From assembly GCA_050742975.1 (NCBI GenBank), contig JBOGDQ010000054.1, positions 1 through 9,852 of the forward strand: a stretch of 9,852 nt of DNA, read 5' to 3'. The translations under genes were made by a program, and so were the position numbers. The stretch's first letter is position 1. Each line of letters opens with the position of its first letter. The DNA comes from JBDTGE01 sp050742975 (GTDB lineage: Bacteria; Actinomycetota; Actinomycetes; Mycobacteriales; Jatrophihabitantaceae). The notes under the pieces are model-generated. The model was not told the DNA's origin, did no database searches, and saw only the letters and a list, made by a program, of their open reading frames with translations. Below are positions 1 to 5,790 of the stretch, piece by piece.

Positions 1-1
1 G

Positions 2-133
2 TCCACAGCGGGGCTCGCGAACACCGGGCCGCGCTCGGCCGCGCTGCTCGGCCTGGCCGCGGTCCTGGTATTGACCGGCGCCCTGGCCCTACTGCTCGGT
101 CGGCCCCGACGTCGCGTCGGCAACCGGCACTGA
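2..133 (+). CDS. C-terminus of a sortase-anchored surface protein (LAXTG signal), 5' partial
   Basis: Only the last 43 codons are in the window, ending in TGA at 131-133. They form a complete cell-wall sorting signal: the pentapeptide LANTG, then a hydrophobic stretch of about 20 residues rich in Leu, Ala, Val and Gly, then a basic tail containing RPRRR. LAXTG is the form of the LPXTG motif preferred by class E sortases, which are common in high-GC actinomycetes. Such proteins are exported, held in the membrane by the hydrophobic segment, cleaved between Thr and Gly, and joined to the cell wall. The ectodomain lies upstream of the window, so its function cannot be stated. The reading frame is open from the first base and shows the GC-biased codon use expected of a real gene. 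Confidence 0.8.
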   Translation, partial: STAGLANTGPRSAALLGLAAVLVLTGALALLLGRPRRRVGNRH

Positions 134-462
134 GACGCGACCGGTCCGAGTAGGGATGGGCTATCGGCAGGTCATCCGAGGAATCCAGCGGTGCAGAACC
201 CGCTATTTCCGAGCGGCCCCGGCGAGGCCGTGCCGACATGCCGACGAGGGGTTGCGCGGGCGGCGGGGCGGGCGTCCAATACAGGGCACGGACGGGGATT
301 CGTCGATGGCGGTCCAGCCCCCAGCGGCCCCCGTTCTGCACGGACGACAGGGCACCCACGCGGCGATCCCACCACGCACAGGTGAGTCGGCGCGGACCGC
401 AACTAACTCCGGCCCGCGCCAGACATCCGCAAGGGCACGCTTGGTAACCCGGCCGTCCGTGC

Positions 463-504
463 CGACGGCGTCGAGGCGACCGCACGGTGGCCCCGACGCC
501 GTCG
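463..504. terminator. Perfect 11-bp inverted repeat, possible bidirectional terminator
   Basis: CGACGGCGTCG (463-473) and CGACGCCGTCG (494-504) are perfect reverse complements around a 20-nt loop. The hairpin lies 66 bases beyond the stop of the minus-strand gene ending at 570 and between convergent genes, which suits transcription termination. No T-tract follows on either strand, as is common for actinobacterial terminators, so the role is inferred from position. Confidence 0.4.
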
Positions 505-538
505 TCATGTGACCCGGAGGCGTCGTCATCTGGCCCGG
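499..538. repeat. Short imperfect direct repeat (two 19-bp copies)
   Basis: Bases 499-517 and 520-538 both read [C/G]CGTCGTCAT[G/C]TG[A/G]CCCGG, with three mismatches and a period of 21 bases. The first copy overlaps the right arm of the inverted repeat at 463-504. Nothing indicates a function. Confidence 0.5.
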
Positions 539-569
539 CGGCGGCACGCAAGCGGCAGGACGGGCTGAG

Positions 570-1310
570 TCAGGCGCGCGCCATCGCCTCGCAGATCGCG
601 GTCGACTCCCTGACGCCGGCGACGATGGCGGCACCGCAGTGGTTGATCCACTCGGCCACGCCGGCCGACGTCCCGCCGCGGTAGGCCTCTAGCGCGGCCG
701 GGTACGCCGGGCCGAGTTCACGATGGCCGGCCTCGACGACGACGAGCGACTTCGGGTCCAGGCCGCGGTCGATCAGCGTCAACCGGACGGCGGTGCGCGC
801 CACGACCCCGGACGCGGGCCCGAAGGCGTCCAGCGAGAGGACCTCGCCGTGGACGATCGCGGCAACGACGGCGGCCGGTGCGGTGGTGACGTCCAGGACC
901 GAGGCCAGGGTGTCGAGCCGCTCGGCCGCGCCGGGCGCCGGGCGCCCCAACTGCTCGCGGTCCGCGACCAGGTCCGCCGCGGCCAGGGCGTGCAGCCGGG
1001 CCAGCGCCTGCCGAGGGGCGTGGGCCCAGGTGTCGGCCAGTGCCGGGATCGCAGCCTGGGCCCGCAGGGCACCCTGCACGACCGGGTCGCCCGCCGCAGC
1101 ACCCGAGCGCACCTCGTCCAGCGGCAGCGGCGCGCCGGCCAGCCAGGCGGACGCCCAGGCGCCGCGCAGCGAGGACTCGGCGGACACGTCGGCCGACCGG
1201 CGGCGCAGCGTCCGGTTGGTGAGCAGGCCGTCGACGGCCGCACGCGTGGCGTCCACGGTGCGCGCCACGCCGGGCAGGTCGAGCAGCGGGGCGAGCGGAT
1301 CGGCAGGCAC
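570..1310 (-). CDS. Fic-fold-like protein with degenerate active site (often labelled 'oxidoreductase')
   Basis: The GTG at 1310 gives 246 aa. I see the outline of a Fic protein with its key residues lost. Residues 47-68 resemble the Fic N-terminal inhibitory helix: the (S/T)xxxE(G/N) motif is present as SAWLAG (54-59), so the inhibitory Glu is Ala. Residues 154-186 align with the Fic core. HxFx(D/E)GNGRxxR is present as DAFGPASGVVAR (161-172), keeping Phe163, Gly168 and Arg172 but changing the catalytic His to Asp, Asn to Ser and the first Arg to Val; 'LTLIDRGLDP' follows, as in Fic helices. The end (202-221, AYPAALEAYRGG...EW) fits the Fic C-terminal helix. From memory, similar actinomycete proteins are annotated as 'oxidoreductase', yet no Rossmann or flavin motif is visible. 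AMP transfer by the usual mechanism seems unlikely. The start was chosen because homology begins at DPLAPLLDLPG and a TAGCCT box lies 7 bases upstream. Confidence 0.72.
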   Translation of the reverse strand: MPADPLAPLLDLPGVARTVDATRAAVDGLLTNRTLRRRSADVSAESSLRGAWASAWLAGAPLPLDEVRSGAAAGDPVVQGALRAQAAIPALADTWAHAPRQALARLHALAAADLVADREQLGRPAPGAAERLDTLASVLDVTTAPAAVVAAIVHGEVLSLDAFGPASGVVARTAVRLTLIDRGLDPKSLVVVEAGHRELGPAYPAALEAYRGGTSAGVAEWINHCGAAIVAGVRESTAICEAMARA

Positions 1311-1317
1311 AGCCCAG

Positions 1318-1323
1318 AGGCTA
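1318..1323 (-). promoter_or_regulatory. Candidate -10 box (TAGCCT) for a leaderless transcript of the Fic-like gene
   Basis: On the minus strand TAGCCT fits the actinobacterial TANNNT -10 pattern. Seven bases separate it from the GTG at 1310, which would place the transcription start at or next to the start codon. No Shine-Dalgarno sequence is visible. The -35 position is poor and is partly occupied by the proximal arm of the inverted repeat at 1331-1390. Confidence 0.45.
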
Positions 1324-1330
1324 CGGACCC

Positions 1331-1390
1331 GGTTTGCACCCGGTACCGGCGCGGGAGCGATCCCGCGAGCGCGCGCAGCGGGTGCAAACC
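1331..1390. repeat. Nested inverted repeat in a divergent promoter region
   Basis: The outer arms GGTTTGCACCCG (1331-1342) and CGGGTGCAAACC (1379-1390) are perfect 12-bp reverse complements. Inside them lies a second perfect hairpin, CGCGGGA (1350-1356) - GCGA - TCCCGCG (1361-1367). The element sits between the divergent Fic-like gene and the sedolisin gene. The proximal arm covers the -35 zone of the minus-strand promoter, and the distal arm ends 24 bases upstream of the plus-strand -35 box. An operator for a dimeric regulator, or a cruciform or RNA structure, would fit. I could not match it to a known operator. Confidence 0.75.
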
Positions 1391-1414
1391 CTGCGCTGGC
1401 GTGCACACCGATCG

Positions 1415-1443
1415 TTGCCAGCGCGGGCCCGGTCGCGTAGACC
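1415..1443 (+). promoter_or_regulatory. Strong housekeeping-type promoter for the sedolisin gene
   Basis: TTGCCA (1415-1420) is separated by exactly 17 bases from TAGACC (1438-1443), close to the SigA/HrdB consensus TTGACA-N17-TANNNT. Six bases separate the -10 box from the ATG at 1450, so transcription would start at the start codon itself. The only SD-like string, GAGGG at 1444-1448, ends one base before the ATG, too close to work. Both points favour a leaderless mRNA. Confidence 0.6.
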
Positions 1444-1449
1444 GAGGGC

Positions 1450-3036
1450 ATGGACCCAGACCGGCAGAATCTCGACCTGACCCCACTGGCCGGCAGCGAG
1501 CGACTACCGGCCGCCGATGTGCGCGACGCAGGCCCGGCCGACCCGCAGGAGCCGGTCGAGCTCGTCCTGCTGCTGCGCCACCGGGCGCCGGGCGAGCTGG
1601 GTGCCGCCGAGACGGACGCGAGCGCCGTCGAGCAGGCGCTGACCGCCCTCGGCCTGCAGGTGGTGTCCACCGACCTGCCGTCGCGGCGGGTCCGCGTCAC
1701 CGGGACGCTGGGCGATGCCAGCGCAGCGTTCGGCGCCACCATCGAGCGCGTCACCAGCCGGGGACCGGACGGGCGCGACGTCACGCACCGGCACCGCACC
1801 GGCCTACTGCAGCTTCCGCGCGCACTCGACGGCGTCGTCCTGGCCGTCCTGGGCCTGGACGACCGCCCGCAGAGCCGCGCGCAGTTCCGCATCGCCAAGG
1901 CGTCCGCCGTCGCCACCAGCTACACCCCACCCCAGCTCGGCCAGGTGTACGCCTTCCCCCAGGGCACGGACGGGACGGGCCAGACGGTCGCGATCATCGA
2001 GCTCGGCGGCGGCTTCGCGCAGTCCGACCTGGACAGCTACTTCGGCGGCCTCGGCATCACCCCGCCACGGGTCAGCGCGGTCAGCGTGGACGGCGCGCAG
2101 AACCAGCCCGGGAAGGACCCGCAGGGCGCGGACGGCGAGGTGCTGCTGGACATCGAGGTCATCGGCTCGCTGGCCCCCGGTGCAGGGATCGACGTCTACT
2201 TCGCGCCGAACACCGACGCCGGCTTCCTGGACGCGGTGAGCGACGCCGCGCACGCCACACCGACACCGGCCGCGATCAGCATCAGCTGGGGCCAGAGCGA
2301 GGACGAGTGGACCGGGCAGGCGCGGACCGGGATGGACAGCGTCTTCGCCGACGCCGCGACGCTCGGCATCACGGTCACCGCCGCGGCCGGCGACAACGGC
2401 AGCTCGGACGGCGCAACGGACGGCAAGAACCACGCGGACTTCCCCGCCTCCAGCCCGAACGTGCTGGCCTGCGGCGGCACCACGCTGCACGCCGACCCGG
2501 CAACCGGCGCGGTGAGCGAGGAGTCGGTGTGGAACGGCGGCTCGGGCGGGGGCGCGACCGGCGGCGGGGTCAGCGACGTCTTCCCGCAGCCGCACTGGCA
2601 GGGCTCCGCGGGCGTGCCCGGCTCCGGACGGGGCGTCCCGGACGTCGCCGCCGACGCCGACCCCGGCACCGGCTACCAGGTCCTCGTCGACGGCTCGCGG
2701 CTCGTCATCGGCGGGACCAGCGCGGTCGCCCCGCTGTGGGCGGCCCTCGTCGCGCGGCTCGTACAGGCGACCGGACGCCCGCTCGGCCTGCTCAACACCG
2801 AGCTGTACGCCGGAGTCAGCGCTGGCTCGCCGGTGGCCGGGCTGCGCGACATCGTCTCCGGCAGCAACGGCTCCTTCTCCGCCGGGCCGGGCTGGGACGC
2901 CTGCACCGGTCTCGGCGTGCCCGACGGGACCGCCCTGCTCGCCCGGCTGCAGGCCGGCGCGCAAGGACCCGCCCCGCAAGGACCGACCGCGCAGGGACCG
3001 ACCCTGCAGGGACCAGGTGCGGGCGGCGCGCCGTAA
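1450..3036 (+). CDS. Sedolisin / kumamolisin-type serine-carboxyl peptidase (family S53)
   Basis: The protein has 528 aa. Residues 36-150 look like the S53 propeptide, and the mature enzyme probably starts near 152-160 (ATSYTPPQLGQVYAFPQG, as in kumamolisin). The catalytic set is complete: Glu230 and Asp234 in GEVLLDIEV, the oxyanion Asp315 in AAAGDNGSSDG, and Ser424 in GGTSAVAPLWA. The Ca2+ site is also intact (Asp467-Ile468, then GPGWDACTGLG around 479-489 with Asp483). The 'SISWG' motif is at 277-281. Family members are acid-active endopeptidases that cut off their own propeptide at low pH. There is no signal peptide at the N-terminus; kumamolisin-type precursors can also lack a clear one, so the export route is unclear. 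The C-terminus carries QGPxx repeats (505-522). The start is supported by a well-spaced promoter placing +1 at this ATG. It is transcribed divergently from the Fic-like gene. Confidence 0.95.
   Translation: MDPDRQNLDLTPLAGSERLPAADVRDAGPADPQEPVELVLLLRHRAPGELGAAETDASAVEQALTALGLQVVSTDLPSRRVRVTGTLGDASAAFGATIERVTSRGPDGRDVTHRHRTGLLQLPRALDGVVLAVLGLDDRPQSRAQFRIAKASAVATSYTPPQLGQVYAFPQGTDGTGQTVAIIELGGGFAQSDLDSYFGGLGITPPRVSAVSVDGAQNQPGKDPQGADGEVLLDIEVIGSLAPGAGIDVYFAPNTDAGFLDAVSDAAHATPTPAAISISWGQSEDEWTGQARTGMDSVFADAATLGITVTAAAGDNGSSDGATDGKNHADFPASSPNVLACGGTTLHADPATGAVSEESVWNGGSGGGATGGGVSDVFPQPHWQGSAGVPGSGRGVPDVAADADPGTGYQVLVDGSRLVIGGTSAVAPLWAALVARLVQATGRPLGLLNTELYAGVSAGSPVAGLRDIVSGSNGSFSAGPGWDACTGLGVPDGTALLARLQAGAQGPAPQGPTAQGPTLQGPGAGGAP
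2962..3015 (+). repeat. 15-bp tandem repeat encoding QGPxx units at the sedolisin C-terminus
   Basis: Three 15-bp units start at 2962, 2977 and 2992, followed by a 9-bp partial unit at 3007. Each begins CA[A/G]GGACC and encodes Gln-Gly-Pro plus two variable residues. The tail follows the last Ca2+-site motif and the helix ending ALLARLQ, so it is probably a flexible extension outside the catalytic fold. Copy number may vary between strains. Confidence 0.85.
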
Positions 3037-3079
3037 CTGCAATGATCGGCAGTCACCGCACACCGAAGGAGCAGCCATC

Positions 3080-3544
3080 GTGACCGTCACACCGCAACCG
3101 GACGGCGCTGCGGCCAGCGGTCGCCACGCCGCCACGCGAGCCCCGCGGGCCGCGGGCGAGGGCGAACCGACGGTCGGGCAGCTCGTCTCGGACGCCTCGG
3201 CGAACGTGTCGACGATCATCCAGGGCGAGGTCGCGCTGGCCAAGCTCGAGCTGAAGTCGTCGGTGAAGAACGCAGGAGTCGGCGCGGGCTTTTTCATCAC
3301 CGCCGGCGTGCTGCTGTTCTTCTCGCTGACGTTCGGCCTGATCGCGCTCGCCGAGGGCATCAACGCGCTGGGCATCTGGCGCTGGGCGTCGTACCTGATC
3401 GTGTTCGGCTTCCTGCTGGTCCTCATCGCCCTGCTGGTCTACCTCGGCGTCCGGAAGGTCAAGCGGGTCAAGGCTCCGAAGCGCACCATCGACACCGGGC
3501 GGGACACCGTCGCGTACCTCAAGGCCAACACGAAGCGGAGCTGA
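3080..3544 (+). CDS. Two-TM 'phage holin family' membrane protein (DUF1469/YqjE-like, Rv3669-like)
   Basis: GTG at 3080 is preceded by a strong SD, GAAGGAG (3065-3071), with 8-base spacing; this decides the start and gives 154 aa. The first 30 residues are polar and probably disordered. Residues 31-65 (TVGQLVSDASANVSTIIQGEVALAKLELK) form an amphipathic helix typical of the family. TM helices follow at about 67-91 and 103-124, then a basic tail. In actinomycetes this family is chromosomal and found beside the epoxide hydrolase and MarP genes; despite the name, nothing here suggests a phage. The biochemical role is unknown; membrane association is clear. The start lies 43 bases after the sedolisin stop, so it could be cotranscribed with it. 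The stop is 7 bases before the next gene, suggesting an operon with the alpha/beta hydrolase. Confidence 0.88.
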   Translation: MTVTPQPDGAAASGRHAATRAPRAAGEGEPTVGQLVSDASANVSTIIQGEVALAKLELKSSVKNAGVGAGFFITAGVLLFFSLTFGLIALAEGINALGIWRWASYLIVFGFLLVLIALLVYLGVRKVKRVKAPKRTIDTGRDTVAYLKANTKRS

Positions 3545-3551
3545 CCTGACG

Positions 3552-4487
3552 ATGGGCTTCGGTCCGCTACCCGGTGCGCCAGACAGCGCGGTCGCGCTCG
3601 TCGAGGGGCCGTGGACGCACAAGACGGTGCGTGCCAACGGGATCGCCCTGCACGTCGCCGAGATCGGCACCGGTCCGCTCGTCCTGCTGCTCCACGGGTT
3701 TCCGCAGTTCTGGTGGAGCTGGCGGCGCCAGCTGGTCGATCTCGCCGACGCCGGTTACCGCGCTGTCGCCGTCGACCTGCGCGGGTTCGGAGCCAGCGAC
3801 AAACCGCCGCGCGGCTACGACGCCCCGACGCTGGCCGCCGACATGGCCGCGCTGGTCACCTCGCTCGGCGAGAGCGACGCGCTGGTCGTGGGCAACGATC
3901 TGGGCGGCTTGCTCGCCTGGACGATGGCGGCCAACCATCCGCAGGTGGTGCGCGGCCTGGTCGTCCTCGGCGCCGCCCACCCGCTTCGCCTGCGCACGGC
4001 GATCGCCCGCGATGCCGAGCAGCGCCGCGCGTCGGCCTACGCGCTGCGCACGTTCCAGATCCCGCGACGGCCGGAGGGCCTGCTCGCGCGCGACAGCCGT
4101 TGGGTGCGCCACCTGTTCGACACCTGGACCGGTCCTCGCTGGCGCGGCACGCCGGCCTACCTCGCCGACGTCGAGCGGTACGCGGAGGCGATGCGGATCC
4201 ACCCGGTCGGGTACTGCGCGTCCGAGTACTTCCGCTGGCTGGTCCGCTCGCTGGTCCGCAGCGACGGGCGCCGCTTCGCCATCTCGCTGCGCGCCCCGAT
4301 CACCGCGCCGGTGCTGCAGTTGCACGGCGACTTCGATACCTGCGTACTGCCCGCAACCGCTCAGGGTTCCGGGCAGTACGTGACGGGTGCCTACGAGTAC
4401 CGGATTCTCGACGGGGTCGGGCACTTCCCGCAGAACGAGGTACCGGAGTCCATCAGCGGCGAGCTGCTGCGCTGGGCGAAGGCGTAG
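3552..4487 (+). CDS. Alpha/beta-fold hydrolase, epoxide-hydrolase-like (EphE-like)
   Basis: The 311-aa protein has the epoxide hydrolase / haloalkane dehalogenase arrangement of the alpha/beta fold. The oxyanion motif HGFPQFWWSW is at 48-57. The nucleophile elbow GNDLGG has Asp116 as nucleophile; family members more often read GHDWGG. DLRGFGASDKP is at 75-85. The acid is Asp260 or Asp262 in LHGDFD, and His291 lies in GVGHFPQNE. An Asp nucleophile indicates hydrolysis through an alkyl-enzyme ester, so epoxides or halogenated alkanes are more likely substrates than esters; the natural substrate is unknown. Epoxide hydrolases also need lid tyrosines; Tyr163, Tyr203, Tyr210 and Tyr221 are candidates but cannot be assigned by eye. 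It starts 7 bases after the membrane protein gene, with a weak SD (CGGAG at 3535-3539). M. tuberculosis EphE (Rv3670) occupies the same place beside marP. Confidence 0.88.
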   Translation: MGFGPLPGAPDSAVALVEGPWTHKTVRANGIALHVAEIGTGPLVLLLHGFPQFWWSWRRQLVDLADAGYRAVAVDLRGFGASDKPPRGYDAPTLAADMAALVTSLGESDALVVGNDLGGLLAWTMAANHPQVVRGLVVLGAAHPLRLRTAIARDAEQRRASAYALRTFQIPRRPEGLLARDSRWVRHLFDTWTGPRWRGTPAYLADVERYAEAMRIHPVGYCASEYFRWLVRSLVRSDGRRFAISLRAPITAPVLQLHGDFDTCVLPATAQGSGQYVTGAYEYRILDGVGHFPQNEVPESISGELLRWAKA

Positions 4488-4541
4488 TGCGCAGCTGCGG
4501 TGCTGGGAGCCGCTGACCACGCCGTCGCCGAAATGGACGAC

Positions 4542-4587
4542 CAGTGGCTGGGTCTGCCGTACCGGCCAGGGCGATCAACAGCCACTG
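4542..4587. terminator. Hairpin between convergent hydrolase and marP genes
   Basis: CAGTGGCTG (4542-4550) and CAGCCACTG (4579-4587) are perfect 9-bp inverted arms. A small inner stem, GCCG-TAC-CGGC, lies at 4556-4566. The structure sits in the 105-bp gap between convergent stop codons, starting 5 bases beyond the marP stop. It could terminate transcription from both sides. No T-tract is present. The adjacent 12-bp palindrome CTGATCGATCAG (4585-4596) overlaps the marP stop codon. Confidence 0.5.
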
Positions 4588-4592
4588 ATCGA

Positions 4593-5786
4593 TCAGCCGG
4601 GAGTGCAGCGCCCCGTGCCGCTCGGCCGGGTCGCGGTCCGTCCGGTCGACGCATCGGGTGCGATCTCGCCCGACGTCAGCGCGTACCCGGTATCGGACGA
4701 GTCCAGCGCGGTGGCGAAGACCATGCCCAGAATCGTCCCGTCGGTGGCCATCAACGGCCCGCCGGAGTTGCCGCTGCGGACGATCGCGCGCAGCGAGTAG
4801 ATCTCCCGATCGACGTTGCCGTTGCCGTAGATGTCGCTGCCCGAGACCGTCGATCGCGATCGCACCCGGGCCGAACGGACGTTGAACGGGCCGTCCTCCG
4901 GGTAGCCGAGCACCACCGCGGGATCGCCCTTGGCCGCCGTCCGGCTCGCGAGCTGCAGCGGCTGCCCACCGAGCCCCGGCACGTCCAGCACCGCGACGTC
5001 GCGCTTGGGGTCGAACAGCACGACGGTGGCCGGGAGGTTGCGGTTCGGGCTGACCTGCACCGCCACCTGGCTGGTCCCGGCGACGACGTGCGCGTTGGTG
5101 ATGACGCGGTGCGGCGCGTAGAGGAACCCGCTGCCCTCGATGTCCCGGCTGCACGACGGCGCCTGGCCGTAGATCTTGAACGTGGAGCGGTGCGCCCGGT
5201 CCACGCGCGCCTGCACGGCGGGCGACAGGTTGGCGTCCGGCGGCGCCACCGCGACGCTGGGCCCGTTCGGCAGGTCGCCGAAGACGGGCGGGAAGCCGCT
5301 CTGGTCGAGGAAGCCGCGCAGCGAGCTGTACAGGGTGCGGACGCTGCCCGGCATGACGTCGTTCACGCTGCGCACGATCTTGGAGTGAGTGGCCTCTGAC
5401 GCCAGCGTCGGATAGGGCGAGGACGCGAGCGGCACCGCGACCATCCAGGCCACCAGCAGCACCGAGACCACGCCAAGCACCGACCCGACGCCGCTGTCGA
5501 GCGCGCGCCCCTTCTCCGACCTGACCCGCGCCCGGATGTGCCCGGCCGCCCAGGCCCCGATCAGCTGGCCGATCATCGCCAGCAGCAGCACGCACAGGAT
5601 CGCCACCGGCACCTGGGCCCGCCCGTCGGCCACCCGCGAGCCGATCGGCTCGGCGAGCTGCGCGCCCACCGCGGCGCCGCCGAAGAAGCCGAGCATCGAC
5701 AGCGCGCCGACGACCGCACCGTTGCGGAAGCCGCCCACCCCGTACGCCAGGGCAGCGACGACGATGACCACGTCGAGGATGTTCAT
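4593..5786 (-). CDS. marP: MarP-like membrane-anchored periplasmic serine protease
   Basis: The protein has 397 aa, the same length as M. tuberculosis MarP (Rv3671c) as I recall it. The N-terminal 120 residues are a CvpA-type membrane domain with hydrophobic segments at about 4-20, 25-43, 58-80 and 100-121. A linker leads to a chymotrypsin-like protease domain from about 195. The triad is His233 (TNAHVV), Asp263 (KRDVAVLDV) and Ser341 (SGNSGGP). Cys212 and Cys394 match in position the disulfide that activates mycobacterial MarP under oxidising conditions. In M. tuberculosis the enzyme supports survival in acid by processing periplasmic substrates such as the hydrolase RipA; the same role here is inference. 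It is the last gene of the nth-NUDIX-cupredoxin-marP run, and its ATG is 4 bases past the cupredoxin stop. The ending GTGRCTPG resembles that of family members, so the C-terminus looks intact. Confidence 0.95.
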   Translation of the reverse strand: MNILDVVIVVAALAYGVGGFRNGAVVGALSMLGFFGGAAVGAQLAEPIGSRVADGRAQVPVAILCVLLLAMIGQLIGAWAAGHIRARVRSEKGRALDSGVGSVLGVVSVLLVAWMVAVPLASSPYPTLASEATHSKIVRSVNDVMPGSVRTLYSSLRGFLDQSGFPPVFGDLPNGPSVAVAPPDANLSPAVQARVDRAHRSTFKIYGQAPSCSRDIEGSGFLYAPHRVITNAHVVAGTSQVAVQVSPNRNLPATVVLFDPKRDVAVLDVPGLGGQPLQLASRTAAKGDPAVVLGYPEDGPFNVRSARVRSRSTVSGSDIYGNGNVDREIYSLRAIVRSGNSGGPLMATDGTILGMVFATALDSSDTGYALTSGEIAPDASTGRTATRPSGTGRCTPG

Positions 5787-5790
5787 CGGC

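Larger units (their letters stand above)
134..569. other. 436-bp stretch without a convincing gene
   Basis: This lies between the end of the LAXTG protein and the end of the Fic-like gene, so it is a convergent intergenic region. Open frames exist on both strands, but their translations are Pro/Arg/Ala-rich and low in complexity, lack recognisable domains and have no good ribosome binding site. Two structures stand out: an 11-bp perfect inverted repeat at 463-504 and a 19-bp near-direct repeat at 499-538. No tRNA or insertion-sequence ends were recognised. It may be decayed coding DNA or simply a long spacer. Confidence 0.5.

Noticed and set aside
508..523. TGTGACCCGGAGGCGT as a CRP site
   Set aside because: Only the left half-site matches; the right half lacks TCACA-like bases and no promoter of a nearby gene is in reach.
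203..634. Minus-strand frame of 143 codons in the convergent gap
   Set aside because: Pro/Arg/Ala-rich, partly overlaps the end of the Fic-like gene, no domain and no ribosome binding site.
1331..1390. Inverted repeat as a CIRCE (HrcA) operator
   Set aside because: The arms TTTGCACCC/GGGTGCAAA only loosely resemble TTAGCACTC/GAGTGCTAA, the spacer is far longer than 9 bases, and no chaperone gene is nearby.
1311..1916. N-terminal extension of the Fic-like frame up to 1916
   Set aside because: The extra 202 residues are the complement of the sedolisin propeptide region; homology begins at DPLAPLLDLPG next to GTG 1310.
723..3083. Very long plus-strand open frame (786 codons) across the Fic-like and sedolisin genes
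   Set aside because: It runs antisense to one gene and out of frame with the other; the translation is Arg/Gly/Pro-rich without domains, as expected for an off-frame reading of GC-rich coding DNA.
1804..3426. Minus-strand open frame of 540 codons opposite the sedolisin and holin-family genes
   Set aside because: Antisense to a gene with full catalytic motifs; composition is Arg/Ala/Val-rich and no family is recognisable.
3080..3544. Prophage remnant suggested by a 'phage holin family' protein
   Set aside because: No other phage gene, integrase or att-like repeat is present; this family is a normal chromosomal neighbour of the epoxide hydrolase and marP genes in actinomycetes.
4453..5595. 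Minus-strand frame of 380 codons within marP, and plus-strand frames at 4500-5399 and 5536-6894
   Set aside because: All lie out of frame over marP, the cupredoxin or the NUDIX gene, which have clear catalytic or ligand motifs.
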